Assembly: GCF_004519305.1 (NCBI RefSeq)
Contig: NZ_SOZA01000002.1
Coordinates: 124,001-188,000 of the forward strand
Length of the DNA stretch: 64,000 bases
Origin: Pseudomonas sp. RIT623
GTDB taxonomy: Bacteria; Pseudomonadota; Gammaproteobacteria; Pseudomonadales; Pseudomonadaceae
Direction: 5' to 3'
The notes below the pieces were generated by a model. That model did not search any database and was not told where the DNA came from. It was given only the letters and a program-made list of their open reading frames with translations. The position numbers were made by a program, and so were the translations under genes. Shown here piece by piece: positions 46,015 through 55,852 of this stretch (the stretch's first letter is position 1; every line of letters begins with the position of its first letter).

Positions 46015-48657
46015 ATGACCGCTCCCACACCCGACACCCAGGCTCCGCTGACCGCGGCCTTGCCTGCGGCCGCGCAACACCTGCCCTGGCTGGAACGCCT
46101 GAGCAGGTACCGTCAACCGCTGGGGCTGGCCCTGACCCTGCTGCTGTTCGCCCTGGGCCTGGTCGCCTGTCGCCACCTGCTGAGCGAGCTGGACATCTAT
46201 GCCCTGCACGATGCGATGCTCAGCGTGCCGAGCCAGTCGCTGCTCGGTGCCTTCCTCGCCACGCTACTCGGCTTCGTGATCCTGCTCGGCTATGAGTGGT
46301 CGGCCAGCCGCTATGCCGCCGTGCGATTGCCGCCGCGCACCCTGCTGCTCGGTGGATTCAGTGCGTTCGCCATCGGCAACGCGATCGGCCTGTCGATGCT
46401 CTCTGGCGGCTCGGTGCGCTATCGCCTGTATGCCCGCCAGGGCCTGGGCGCCGCGGAAGTGGCGCGCATGACGGTGTTCGCCAGCTTGTCGCTGGGCTGC
46501 GCACTGCCACCGCTGGCGGCGCTGGCCACCCTCAGCGACCTGCCGGCCGCCGCCAGCGCATTGCGCCTGCCACCCATACTGCTGGGCAGCATCGCCGCCG
46601 CCGTGCTGCTGGTGACCGTGGCGTTGGTGATTGGCCTGTATCGCCGCCGCCTGCCCGAACAGCCACTGGCCGACAGCCTGCTGGTGCAGTTCGGCCGCCG
46701 CACCCTGCGCTTGCCGGGCGCCCGCCTGAGCGCCCTGCAATTGCTGATTACCGCGCTGGACGTCGCCGCCGCCGCCACCGTGCTCTACCTGCTGCTGCCG
46801 GAGGCGCCGCCCTTCGGCGCATTCGTGCTGGTATACCTGCTGGCCCTGGCCGCCGGGGTGCTCAGCCATGTGCCCGGCGGCGTCGGGGTGTTCGAGGCGA
46901 TCCTGCTGGCGGCGTTCGCCAACCAGCTGGGCGCCGCGCCATTGGCGGCCGCGCTGCTGCTGTACCGGCTGATCTACGTGGTCCTGCCGCTGTTGGTGGC
47001 TTGCGTTCTGCTGCTGGCCAACGAAGCCCGCCGCTTGATGGTCACCCAACAGGCGATCCGTGCGGCCTCGGGGCTGGCCGCGCCGGTGCTGGCGATCCTG
47101 GTGTTCCTCTCTGGCGTGGTGCTGCTGTTCTCCGGGGCCACCCCTGAGATCGACAGCCGCCTGGAGCACATGGGTTTCCTGATTCCGCACCGGTTGATCG
47201 ATGCCTCGCACTTCGGCGCCAGCCTGGTCGGCGTGCTCTGCCTGCTGCTGGCCCAAGGCCTGCGCCGGCGCCTGTCGGCCGCCTGGTTGCTGACCACCGT
47301 GCTGCTGCTGGTCGGCGCGCTGCTGTCGCTGCTCAAGGGCTTCGACTGGGAAGAGGCCAGCCTGCTGAGCTTCACCGCCGCCCTGCTGGCCCTGTTCCGC
47401 CGCTCGTTCTATCGCCCCAGCCGCCTGCTGGAACTGCCGTTCTCGCCGGTGTACCTGGTGGCCAGTGCCTGCGTGGTTGGTGCCTCGGTGTGGCTGTTGC
47501 TGTTCGCTTACCAGGACGTCCCCTACACCCACAAGCTGTGGTGGCAGTTCACCCTCGATGCCGATGCGCCACGAGCTTTGCGCGCAGCGCTTGGCAGCGC
47601 GGTGCTGCTGGTAGTCGTCGCGCTGACCTGGCTGCTGCGCACCGCGCGCCCGGTGATCCACCTGCCGAGTGACGAGGAACTGCAACGCGCCAACCGCATC
47701 CTGCTGGCCTCCGACCAGCCTGACGGCGGCCTGGCCCTGACCGGCGACAAGGCCCTGCTATTCCACCCCAGCGACAACGCCTTCCTCATGTACGCCCGCC
47801 GTGGCCGCAGCCTGGTGGCGCTGTACGACCCGATCGGCCCGGCCCAGGAGCGCGCCGAGATGATCTGGCAGTTCCGCGACCTGTGCGACCTGCACCATGC
47901 CCGCCCGGTGTTCTATCAGGTGCGCGCCGAGAACCTGCCGTTCTACATGGACATCGGCCTGACCGCGATCAAGCTTGGCGAGGAAGCGCGGGTCGACCTG
48001 CGCCGCTTCGACATCGACGCCAAGGGCAAGGAGATGAAAGACCTGCGCTACACCTGGAACCGTGGTGGCCGCGACGGCCTAACCCTGGAGATCCACGAGC
48101 CTGGCCATGCACCGCTGGCCGAACTCAAGGAAATTTCCGACGCCTGGTTGAGCGGCAAGAACGTCCGTGAGAAAGGCTTTTCCCTGGGCCGCTTCAGTGC
48201 GCAATACCTGCAGCACTTTCGCATCGCCCTGATTCGCTTCCAGGGCCGCCCGGTGGCCTTCGCCAACCTGCTGGAAACCCACAGCAACGAACTGGCCAGC
48301 CTCGACCTGATGCGCGCCCACCCCGAAGCACCGAAGCTGACCATGGAATTCATGATGGTTGGCCTGATCCTGCACTACAAGAGCCACGACTATGGGCGCT
48401 TCAGCCTGGGCATGGTGCCCCTTTCCGGCTTGCAGCCGCGCCGTGGCGCGCCCTTGACCCAGCGCCTGGGCTCGATGGTGTTCCAGCGCGGCGAACAGCT
48501 CTACAACTTCCAGGGCCTGCGGCGCTTCAAGGACAAGTTCCAGCCGGACTGGGAACCTCGCTACATGGCCGTGCCAGCCGGGCTCGACCCGCTGGTGGCA
48601 TTGGCCGATACCGCCGCCCTGATCGCTGGCGGCCTGACTGGATTGGTGAAACGTTGA
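46015..48657 (+). CDS. mprF: Bifunctional aminoacyl-phosphatidylglycerol synthase/flippase MprF
   Basis: An 880-residue membrane protein. The N-terminal flippase half (about residues 30-530) has some 13-14 hydrophobic helices, with SHVPGGVGVFEAILL as a family signature; the soluble C-terminal half (about 540-870) is the GNAT-like transferase, with LRYTWNRGGRDGL and TMEFMMVGLILHYK segments. It transfers alanine or lysine from tRNA to phosphatidylglycerol and flips the product, lowering membrane negative charge. In P. aeruginosa the homologue makes alanyl-PG; the amino acid here is not known. The virJ/acvB-like gene follows with overlapping stop and start. Confidence 0.94.
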   Translation: MTAPTPDTQAPLTAALPAAAQHLPWLERLSRYRQPLGLALTLLLFALGLVACRHLLSELDIYALHDAMLSVPSQSLLGAFLATLLGFVILLGYEWSASRYAAVRLPPRTLLLGGFSAFAIGNAIGLSMLSGGSVRYRLYARQGLGAAEVARMTVFASLSLGCALPPLAALATLSDLPAAASALRLPPILLGSIAAAVLLVTVALVIGLYRRRLPEQPLADSLLVQFGRRTLRLPGARLSALQLLITALDVAAAATVLYLLLPEAPPFGAFVLVYLLALAAGVLSHVPGGVGVFEAILLAAFANQLGAAPLAAALLLYRLIYVVLPLLVACVLLLANEARRLMVTQQAIRAASGLAAPVLAILVFLSGVVLLFSGATPEIDSRLEHMGFLIPHRLIDASHFGASLVGVLCLLLAQGLRRRLSAAWLLTTVLLLVGALLSLLKGFDWEEASLLSFTAALLALFRRSFYRPSRLLELPFSPVYLVASACVVGASVWLLLFAYQDVPYTHKLWWQFTLDADAPRALRAALGSAVLLVVVALTWLLRTARPVIHLPSDEELQRANRILLASDQPDGGLALTGDKALLFHPSDNAFLMYARRGRSLVALYDPIGPAQERAEMIWQFRDLCDLHHARPVFYQVRAENLPFYMDIGLTAIKLGEEARVDLRRFDIDAKGKEMKDLRYTWNRGGRDGLTLEIHEPGHAPLAELKEISDAWLSGKNVREKGFSLGRFSAQYLQHFRIALIRFQGRPVAFANLLETHSNELASLDLMRAHPEAPKLTMEFMMVGLILHYKSHDYGRFSLGMVPLSGLQPRRGAPLTQRLGSMVFQRGEQLYNFQGLRRFKDKFQPDWEPRYMAVPAGLDPLVALADTAALIAGGLTGLVKR

Positions 48658-49949
48658 TGATCCGACGCTATTGGCTGTATGTACTGATTCCCCTGCTGCT
48701 GGCCGCCATGGCCGGGGCCACGGCCTTCTGGCTGTGGACCCGACCGGCACCCCAGGCGCGCCTGGAGCACCTGACGCTGAACGATGGCAGCCACCTGATC
48801 CGCGCCACCCCGGGTGTGCACGCCAAAGCCCGGGTGGCCATCGGCGTGCCCCAGGAGCAAGCCCTGAGCGATAAACAACTGCTCGACCTCAGCCAGGCCG
48901 GCGAAGCCCAGCTGGTGCAGGTGATCCTGCCACCTGCCGACTGCGCCAAACAACAAGCGGCGATGGACCAGGCCCTGACCCAACTGGCCGACAAGCCAAC
49001 CCTGGTCGCCGGCATTGGCCCGGGCGCTGCCCAGGCCTGGCGTTGGCTGGCCACCCAGACCGACGACAAGGCGCGGGCCATCTCGGTGGACTTCACCCTC
49101 GAGCAACCCGGCTGCCCGGCCGCGCTGCCCAAGGCCGCGCCCCACGGCCACTGGAATGTGGCCTGGAACGACAACCCCGACGACGCCAGCGCCGCCTTCG
49201 TGCGCGACCAGGCCAACGCCGAGACCAGCATCGCCGACTACGACATCCACCTGCCGCAGGTGCTCAAGGCCCAGCTGACCCAGGCCCTGGTCGGCCAGGA
49301 CGGCAATGCCCTGGCCATCCCGGTGGTCGAGGTGCCCGCCGGACAGAGCACCGACACCGTCACCCTGTTCCTTTCCGGCGACGGCGGCTGGCGTGACCTG
49401 GACCGCGATGTGGCCGGTGAAATGGCCAAACTCGGCTTCCCGGTGGTGGGTATCGACACCCTGCGTTACTACTGGCAGCACAAGACCCCGGAGCAGAGCG
49501 CCGCCGACCTGTCCGAACTGATGCAGCACTACCGGCAGAAATGGGGCACCAAGCGGTTCGTGCTGACCGGCTATTCGTTCGGCGCCGATGTGCTGCCGGC
49601 CATCTACAATCGCCTGTCCGCCGAGGACCAGAAGCGTATCGACGCGGTGATACTGCTGGCCTTCGCCCGCAGCGGCAGCTTCGAGATCGAGGTCGAAGGC
49701 TGGCTGGGCAAGGAAGGCCAGGAGGCCCCGACCGGGCCGGAGATGGCCAAGCTGCCAGCGGCCAAGGTGGTGTGCATCTATGGCGTGGAAGAGACCGACG
49801 AAAGCGGCTGCACCGACAAGACGGCGGTGGGCGAGCGCATGAAGCTGCCCGGTGGCCACCACTTCGACGAGAACTACCCGGCACTGGCCAAGCGCCTGAT
49901 CGATGAGATCGAGACGCGCCAGGGGAAGTCCAGCGTCGCTGAAAAATGA
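48657..49949 (+). CDS. AcvB/VirJ-family periplasmic serine hydrolase
   Basis: A 430-residue protein with an N-terminal signal anchor (about residues 5-25) and a VirJ-type alpha/beta-hydrolase domain in the C-terminal half: LFLSGDGGWRDLD, then GYSFGADVLP with the nucleophilic Ser, and a late GGHHF His. Homologues hydrolyse aminoacyl-phosphatidylglycerol (AcvB in Agrobacterium; the partner of the alanyl-PG synthase in P. aeruginosa). Its ATG shares one base with the mprF stop, consistent with a matched synthase-hydrolase pair. Confidence 0.9.
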   Translation: MIRRYWLYVLIPLLLAAMAGATAFWLWTRPAPQARLEHLTLNDGSHLIRATPGVHAKARVAIGVPQEQALSDKQLLDLSQAGEAQLVQVILPPADCAKQQAAMDQALTQLADKPTLVAGIGPGAAQAWRWLATQTDDKARAISVDFTLEQPGCPAALPKAAPHGHWNVAWNDNPDDASAAFVRDQANAETSIADYDIHLPQVLKAQLTQALVGQDGNALAIPVVEVPAGQSTDTVTLFLSGDGGWRDLDRDVAGEMAKLGFPVVGIDTLRYYWQHKTPEQSAADLSELMQHYRQKWGTKRFVLTGYSFGADVLPAIYNRLSAEDQKRIDAVILLAFARSGSFEIEVEGWLGKEGQEAPTGPEMAKLPAAKVVCIYGVEETDESGCTDKTAVGERMKLPGGHHFDENYPALAKRLIDEIETRQGKSSVAEK

Positions 49950-50023
49950 TGTGAAAGCGGACCGCTGCGCGGTCCATCGCCAGCAAGCCAGGCGCCTACA
50001 GGACCGAGACGACCAGCAAACCC

Positions 50024-50456
50024 CGTAGGAGCCGGCTTGCCGGCGAACACCGGCATCGCCGGTGCCAGCCTCCGCGGCGCCTGGTTCGCCAGCAAGCTGG
50101 CTCCTACAGGACCGAGACGGCCAGCAAACCCCGTAGGAGCCGGCTTGCCGGCGAACACCGGCATCGCCGGTGCCAGCCTCCGCGGCGCCTGGTTCGCCAG
50201 CAAGCTGGCTCCTACAGGACCGAGACGACCGGCAAAACCCGTAGGAGCCGGCGATGCCGGCGAACACCGGCATCGCCGGTGCCAGCCTCCGCGGCGCCTG
50301 GTTCGCCAGCAAGCTGGCTCCTACAGGACCGAGACGGCCAGCAAACCCCGTAGGAACCGGCTTGCCGGCGAACACCGGCATCGCCGGTGCCAGCCTCCGC
50401 GGCGCCTGGTTCGCCAGCAAGCTGGCTCCTACAGGACCGAGACGACCGGCAAAACC
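50024..50456. repeat. Tandem array of four 108-109-bp REP-pair units
   Basis: Units start at 50024, 50132, 50240 and 50349, and a partial fifth begins at 50457. Each contains a REP palindrome starting GTAGGAGCCGGC, a near-constant GC-rich spacer, and an inverse REP ending GGCTCCTAC, so each unit can fold into a hairpin. The third unit has GATGCC for TTGCC (one extra base) and unit four has GTAGGAACC. Spacer ends alternate between ACGGCCAGC and ACGACCGGC. A degenerate half-unit precedes at 49980-50023. It lies between convergent genes. Confidence 0.95.
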
Positions 50457-50490
50457 CGTAGGAGCGAACGGCGGCAAAGCAGGCGCTGGG

Positions 50491-52389
50491 TCAGATCTCG
50501 ACCTGGGTCCCCAGCTCGATCACCCGGTTCAGCGGCAGATTGAAGAAGCGCAGGTTGCCGTTGGCGTTCTTCAGCAGGAACGCGAACAGGTTGCCCCGCC
50601 AGCGCGACATCCCCTCCAGGCGCGAGGCGATCACCGTCTCCCGGCTGAGGAAATAGGTGGTGCGCATCGGGCTGAAATCCAGCTCGTCCAGGTGGCACAG
50701 CTTCAATGCCGCCGGCACGTCCGGCTCGTCCATGAAGCCAAAGTGCAGCAACACCCGGAAGAACCCATCGCCATAGGCTTCCACCTCGAAGCGCTCATGC
50801 TCCGGCACCCGCGGCCGGTCCTCGCTGACCACCGTCAGCAGCACTACCTGGTTGTGCAGCACCTGGTTGTGCAGCATGTTGTGCAACAGCGCATGGGGTA
50901 CCGCGTCGGGCCGCGCGGTGAGGAACACCGCGGTGCCCTCGACCCGGTGCGGCGGCTGCACGCGAATACTGCCGATGAACACCGGCAGCGGCAGCGCGCC
51001 TTCGTCGATGCGCTCGACGAGGATCTGCTTGCCACGCTTCCAGGTGCTCATCAGCAGGAACAGCACCCCGCCCGCCAGTACCGGGAACGCGCCACCCTGG
51101 ACGATCTTCGGCACGTTGGCGGCGAAGAACAGCCCATCCACCAGCAGGAACCCCACCAGGATCGGCACCGCCAGCAGCGGCGGCCATTTCCACAACAGCA
51201 GCATCACCGAAGCCACCAGGATGGTGGTCATCAACATGGTGCCGGTCACCGCCACGCCATAGGCCGCCGCCAGTGCCCCGGACGACTCGAAGCCGATCAC
51301 CAGCAGCACCACGCCGACCATCAGCGTCCAGTTCACCGCGCCGATATAGATCTGCCCCTGCTCGTCGCTGGAGGTGTGCTGGATCTGCATGCGCGGCACA
51401 TAGCCCAGCTGGATGGCCTGGCGGGTCAGGGAGAAGGCTCCCGAGATCACCGCCTGGGAAGCGATCACCGTGGCCATGGTCGCCAGCCCTACCAGCGGCA
51501 GCAGGGCCCAGCCCGGCGCCAGCAGGTAGAACGGGTTGCGCGCGGCCTCCGGGTTCTGCAGCAGCATCGCGCCCTGGCCAAAGTAGTTGAGCACCAGCGC
51601 CGGCAACACCAGGGCGAACCAGGCGCGGGCGATCGGCTTGCGGCCGAAGTGGCCCATGTCGGCGTACAGCGCCTCGGCACCGGTCAGCGCCAGCACCACC
51701 GCGCCAAGGATCGCCACGCCCATGCCCGGGTGCACGATGAAGAAATTCAACGCCCAGCCCGGGTTGAAGGCCTTGAGCACCTCGGGGCTCTGGGCGATGC
51801 CGTGCACCCCCAGCGCACCCAGCACCACGAACCAGGTGACCATGATCGGGCCGAACAGCTTGCCGATCTTCTCGGTGCCGTGTTTTTGCACCAGGAACAG
51901 CGCCACCAGCACCACCAGCGAGATCGGCACCACCCAGTGATCGATACCGTCGAACGCCAGGCCCATGCCCTCCACTGCCGACAGCACCGACACTGCCGGG
52001 GTGATCATGCTGTCGCCGTAGAACAACGAGGCGCCGATCAAGCCGCAGCCGACCATCAACGCGCGCAGCTTCGGATGACTGGCCGTGGCCCGCCGCGCCA
52101 ACGCGGTCAGCGCCATGGTGCCGCCTTCGCCCTGGTTGTCGGCGCGCAGAATGAACATCACGTACTTGAACGACACCACCCACAACAGCGACCAGAGGAT
52201 CAGCGACAGGATGCCCAGTACGCCATCGTGGTTGACCGGCACCCCGTAACCACCGGTGAAGACTTCCTTGAGGGTATACAACGGGCTGGTGCCGATATCG
52301 CCATAGACCACCCCGACAGCTGCCACCAACAGGCCCAACGACCGCGTTGCGCCCTGCCCGCCTTCGGCGTGACTGCTTGCCTGAACCAT
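50491..52389 (-). CDS. kup: Low-affinity potassium transporter Kup
   Basis: A 632-residue inner-membrane potassium/proton symporter with about 12 hydrophobic helices in the first 450 residues and a cytosolic C-terminal domain. [18 protein letters not shown] and [12 protein letters not shown] are the family signatures. The ATG at 52389 has GGGAG six bases upstream. Confidence 0.95.
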   Translation of the reverse strand: MVQASSHAEGGQGATRSLGLLVAAVGVVYGDIGTSPLYTLKEVFTGGYGVPVNHDGVLGILSLILWSLLWVVSFKYVMFILRADNQGEGGTMALTALARRATASHPKLRALMVGCGLIGASLFYGDSMITPAVSVLSAVEGMGLAFDGIDHWVVPISLVVLVALFLVQKHGTEKIGKLFGPIMVTWFVVLGALGVHGIAQSPEVLKAFNPGWALNFFIVHPGMGVAILGAVVLALTGAEALYADMGHFGRKPIARAWFALVLPALVLNYFGQGAMLLQNPEAARNPFYLLAPGWALLPLVGLATMATVIASQAVISGAFSLTRQAIQLGYVPRMQIQHTSSDEQGQIYIGAVNWTLMVGVVLLVIGFESSGALAAAYGVAVTGTMLMTTILVASVMLLLWKWPPLLAVPILVGFLLVDGLFFAANVPKIVQGGAFPVLAGGVLFLLMSTWKRGKQILVERIDEGALPLPVFIGSIRVQPPHRVEGTAVFLTARPDAVPHALLHNMLHNQVLHNQVVLLTVVSEDRPRVPEHERFEVEAYGDGFFRVLLHFGFMDEPDVPAALKLCHLDELDFSPMRTTYFLSRETVIASRLEGMSRWRGNLFAFLLKNANGNLRFFNLPLNRVIELGTQVEI

Positions 52390-52624
52390 CGACCACTCCC
52401 GCAGAAGGCCTTCTAGACCGGTTGAATTGCCACCCGCGCCAGGGCATCCCGGATGCCCCCGCGCAACGGCGCGAAGCATAGCGCAGCGTTCGTCGTATTT
52501 CTGCTGGTAAAGCGACCTTGCGCTCGCTAGAATTGCGCACTTTTTGATCAGAGGCGCGAAAAGCGCCCACCAGGAGCGCCCCCGTCAGCGGCCGGGCGAC
52601 CTGTATTCAATACCGAGGTTAGCC

Positions 52625-53956
52625 ATGTCCACCACTCCCGCCACTCCGAAGGTCGGCTTCGTTTCCCTGGGTTGCCCCAAGGCCCTGGTCGATTCCGAGC
52701 GCATCCTCACCCAGCTGCGCATGGAAGGCTATGAAGTCGTGCCCACCTACGAGGACGCCGACGTGGTGGTGGTCAACACCTGCGGCTTCATCGACAGCGC
52801 CAAGGCCGAGTCGCTGGAAGTGATCGGCGAAGCCATCAAGGAAAACGGCAAGGTCATCGTCACCGGCTGCATGGGTGTCGAGGAAGGCAATATCCGCGAC
52901 GTGCACCCCAGCGTGCTGTCGGTCAGCGGCCCGCAGCAGTACGAGCAGGTGGTCAACGCCGTGCACGAAGTAGTGCCGCCGCGCCAGGACCACAACCCGC
53001 TGATCGACCTGGTGCCGCCGCAGGGCGTCAAGCTGACCCCGCGCCACTACGCCTACCTGAAGATTTCCGAAGGCTGCAACCACAGCTGCAGCTTCTGTAT
53101 CATCCCGTCGATGCGCGGCAAGCTGGTCAGCCGGCCGGTCGGCGAGGTGCTGAGCGAGGCAGAGCGCCTGGTCAAGGCCGGCGTCAAGGAGATCCTGGTG
53201 ATCTCCCAGGACACCAGCGCCTACGGCGTCGACGTCAAGTACAAGACCGACTTCTGGAACGGCCGCCCGGTCAAGACCCGCATGCTCGAGCTGTGCGAAG
53301 CCCTGAGCAGCCTGGGTGCCTGGGTGCGCCTGCACTATGTGTACCCGTACCCGAACGTCGACGACGTGATCCCGCTGATGGCCGCCGGCAAGATCCTGCC
53401 TTATCTGGACATCCCCTTCCAGCACGCCAGCCCCAAGGTACTCAAGTCGATGAAGCGCCCGGCCTTCGAGGACCGTACCCTGGCGCGCATCAAGAGCTGG
53501 CGCGAGCAGTGCCCAGAGCTGGTGATCCGCTCGACCTTCATCGTCGGCTTCCCCGGCGAGACCGAAGAAGACTTCCAATACCTGCTCGACTGGCTGACCG
53601 AGGCCCAGCTCGACCGCGTCGGCTGCTTCCAGTACTCGCCGGTCGAAGGCGCCCCGGCCAACGACCTGGGCCTTGAAGAAGTGCCAGATGACGTCAAGCA
53701 GGACCGCTGGGACCGCTTCATGGCCCACCAGCAGGCGATCAGCGCCGCGCGCCTGCAACAGCGCATCGGCAAGGAGATCGAAGTGCTGATCGACGAAGTC
53801 GAGGAGCAAGGCTCGGTCGGCCGCAGCTTCTTCGACGCACCGGAGATCGACGGCAGCGTGTTCATCGACGGCGACCATGGCTTCAAGCCAGGCGACAAGG
53901 TCCGCTGCCGGATCGTCGACGCCGACGAGTACGACATGTGGGCCGAGCCCATCTGA
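52625..53956 (+). CDS. rimO: Ribosomal protein S12 methylthiotransferase
   Basis: A 443-residue radical-SAM enzyme that methylthiolates Asp 89 of ribosomal protein S12. The N-terminal UPF0004 domain supplies cluster cysteines ([22 protein letters not shown]), the radical-SAM motif is CNHSCSFC, and the C-terminal TRAM domain begins after QQRIGKE. GAGG precedes the ATG at 52625. Confidence 0.97.
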   Translation: MSTTPATPKVGFVSLGCPKALVDSERILTQLRMEGYEVVPTYEDADVVVVNTCGFIDSAKAESLEVIGEAIKENGKVIVTGCMGVEEGNIRDVHPSVLSVSGPQQYEQVVNAVHEVVPPRQDHNPLIDLVPPQGVKLTPRHYAYLKISEGCNHSCSFCIIPSMRGKLVSRPVGEVLSEAERLVKAGVKEILVISQDTSAYGVDVKYKTDFWNGRPVKTRMLELCEALSSLGAWVRLHYVYPYPNVDDVIPLMAAGKILPYLDIPFQHASPKVLKSMKRPAFEDRTLARIKSWREQCPELVIRSTFIVGFPGETEEDFQYLLDWLTEAQLDRVGCFQYSPVEGAPANDLGLEEVPDDVKQDRWDRFMAHQQAISAARLQQRIGKEIEVLIDEVEEQGSVGRSFFDAPEIDGSVFIDGDHGFKPGDKVRCRIVDADEYDMWAEPI

Positions 53957-53970
53957 GCGAAACCCGCCTG

Positions 53971-54003
53971 AAAATACCCCGCCAGCTGGCGGGGTATTTT
54001 TTT
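53971..54003 (+). terminator. Terminator after rimO
   Basis: AAAATACCCCGCCAG and CTGGCGGGGTATTTT form a perfect palindrome running into seven Ts, 14 bp after the stop. Confidence 0.92.
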
Positions 54004-54042
54004 GCATCTATGTTTTCCTCAATGGCCCCCGAGGATCACAGG

Positions 54043-54549
54043 ATGTCGCCCACCGTCACGCTGCACACACCTCATCAGAGCGATTATCCCGAGCTGGTCC
54101 GGGTGTGGGAGGCGTCGGTGCGGGCCACTCACGATTTCCTGCCCGAGGGCTACATCCTGCTGCTGCGCGAGCACGTGCTGCGCAAGTATCTGGATGCCGT
54201 GATGCTGGTCTGCTGCAAGGATGCCAGACGGCGCATCCGCGGCTTTGCCGGGGTGGCCAACGGCCGGGTCGACATGCTCTTCGTCGCGCCCGAGCACCGT
54301 GGCCAGGGCATCGGACGGCGCCTGCTGCGCCACGCGGTGAACGAGTTGAACGCCGAACGCCTGGACGTCAACGAACAGAACCCGCAAGCCTTGGGTTTCT
54401 ACCTGCATGAAGGCTTCGAGATCTACGGCCGCTCGGAAACCGACGGCCTAGGCCAGCCCTATCCCCTACTACATATGAGGCTTGTTCGTACAACGTCCTG
54501 GCACTCAAGCTCAGGAAACCACCACCGCGCTCCGAAATGGCGCAAATGA
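54043..54549 (+). CDS. GNAT-family N-acetyltransferase
   Basis: A 168-residue acetyltransferase of the GNAT fold. The acetyl-CoA-binding motif A is FVAPEHRGQGIGRRLL, followed by LDVNEQNPQALGFYLHEGFE, typical of YjaB-like members; ASVRATHDFLPE near the N terminus also fits. The substrate is unknown. ATG 54043 has GAGG at a workable distance; ATG 54022 is an alternative. The C-terminal tail after LHMRLV looks unrelated to the fold and may be an extension past the usual stop. Confidence 0.85.
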   Translation: MSPTVTLHTPHQSDYPELVRVWEASVRATHDFLPEGYILLLREHVLRKYLDAVMLVCCKDARRRIRGFAGVANGRVDMLFVAPEHRGQGIGRRLLRHAVNELNAERLDVNEQNPQALGFYLHEGFEIYGRSETDGLGQPYPLLHMRLVRTTSWHSSSGNHHRAPKWRK

Positions 54550-54622
54550 CATCGATTTGCAGCCGCTACCTTGCGCAGGCAGGTACAATGAAGGCTTTCC
54601 TTACCGCGTGATGCCCCTGTCC

Positions 54623-55333
54623 ATGTCCGAACCCATTCGTCTCTCCAAACGCCTCATCGAACAGCTTGGCTGCTCCCGCCGTGAGGCCGAACTGTACATC
54701 GAAGGTGGCTGGGTCACGGTCGATGGCGTGGTGGTCGAACAACCCCAGTTCAAGATTACCGAACAGCAGGTCGAGCTGCTCCCGGGCGCTCGTGCCGACT
54801 CACTCGAACCGGTCACCTTGCTGCTCAACCAGCAGGCCGGCCAAAACAGCGCAAGCGCCCTGGCCAGCATCAGCATGGCCAGCCTCAGTGAAGCACACCG
54901 CGACGGCGTGCGCCCGTTGCATGGGCATTTCGCCCGCCAGGCCTGCATCGTCCCGCTGCTGCCCGGCGCCAGTGGCCTGCAGCTGTTCACCCAGGACTGG
55001 CGGGTAACCCGCAAGCTCGAGGCCGACCTGCGCCGCATGGAGCAGGAATATATCGTCCAGGTCAGTGGTGAAGCCAAGCCAGGCGCCCTCGAGCGCCTGG
55101 CCCGCGGCGTGGAGCGCAAGGGCGTCGAACTGCCGAAGGCCAAGGCCAGCTGGCAGAACGAGCAACACCTGCGCATTGTGCTGAAGAACCCGCAACCGGG
55201 CTTGATCGAACAGCTTTGCGAAACCGCTGGCCTCAAGGTACTGGCGATGCGTCGCATCCGCCTTGGCGGGGTATCGATGGGCAAGCTGCCGCTGGGCCAG
55301 TGGCGCTACGTGGCCGCTACAGAACGCTTCTAG
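54623..55333 (+). CDS. RluF/RsuA-like pseudouridine synthase homologue lacking the catalytic Asp
   Basis: A 236-residue protein. An N-terminal S4 RNA-binding domain (SKRLIEQLGCSRREAELYIEGGWVTVDG) is followed by a pseudouridine-synthase-like domain with GLQLFTQDWRVTRKLE and EQEYIVQVSG, as in RluF. The universal motif GRLDxxSxGL, with its catalytic Asp, reads VPLLPGASGL here, so Leu replaces Asp. It may bind RNA without making pseudouridine. The start at 54623 gives the family N terminus; ATG 54611 is in frame. Upstream codons overlap the GNAT gene in another frame. Confidence 0.8.
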   Translation: MSEPIRLSKRLIEQLGCSRREAELYIEGGWVTVDGVVVEQPQFKITEQQVELLPGARADSLEPVTLLLNQQAGQNSASALASISMASLSEAHRDGVRPLHGHFARQACIVPLLPGASGLQLFTQDWRVTRKLEADLRRMEQEYIVQVSGEAKPGALERLARGVERKGVELPKAKASWQNEQHLRIVLKNPQPGLIEQLCETAGLKVLAMRRIRLGGVSMGKLPLGQWRYVAATERF

Positions 55334-55383
55334 CATTACCGCCGCGCAATGACTGACGCGGCAACAGAACAGGATTCGCTGCA

Positions 55384-55845
55384 ATGAACCACAACGACGT
55401 ACTGCGCAGCCTGCGCTACATGCTCAAGGCCAACGACCAGAAAATGGCCGAGATCATCAAGCTCTCGGGTCTCGAGGTTCCCGTCGAGGCCATCGCCACC
55501 TATGTGAAGAAAGAAGAGGAACCCGGCTTCGTACGCTGCCCGGAGAAGGTCATGGCACACTTCCTCGACGGCCTGGTGATCCACCGCCGTGGCCGCGACG
55601 ACAGCCGCCCGCCGCAACCGATCGAGCTACCGGTGACCAACAACACCATCCTCAAGAAGCTGCGAGTTGCCTTCGAGCTCAAGGAAGACGACCTGCACGC
55701 GGTGCTCAAGGCCGTCAACTTCCCGGTCTCCAAGCCAGAACTGAGCGCGCTGTTCCGCAAGGTCGGCCACGACAACTACCGCCCTTGCGGCGACCAGTTG
55801 CTGCGCAACTTCCTCAAGGGCCTCACCCTGCGCGTGCGCGGCTGA
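55384..55845 (+). CDS. DUF1456 family protein (YehS-like)
   Basis: A 153-residue protein with two tandem copies of a short helical repeat: MNHNDVLRSLRYML in the first and NNTILKKLRVAFEL in the second, each followed by a conserved LxGLxxRG-like end (FLDGLVIHRRG; FLKGLTLRVRG). This duplicated layout is the DUF1456 family. The function is unknown. It ends 7 bp before trmO. Confidence 0.92.
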   Translation: MNHNDVLRSLRYMLKANDQKMAEIIKLSGLEVPVEAIATYVKKEEEPGFVRCPEKVMAHFLDGLVIHRRGRDDSRPPQPIELPVTNNTILKKLRVAFELKEDDLHAVLKAVNFPVSKPELSALFRKVGHDNYRPCGDQLLRNFLKGLTLRVRG

Positions 55846-55852
55846 GGCAGTG

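Noticed and set aside
50024..50466. CRISPR array
   Set aside because: The whole 108-109-bp unit is repeated, there are no unique spacers, and no cas genes are present.
50037..50543. A repetitive protein encoded by the tandem array
   Set aside because: The periodic peptide follows from the 108-bp repeat being a multiple of three; the unit structure is explained by REP palindromes and no ribosome-binding site is apparent.
50254..52416. A 720-codon plus-strand open frame opposite kup, starting inside the repeat array
   Set aside because: It begins in repeats and has His/Gln/Arg-rich content; kup is clear on the other strand.
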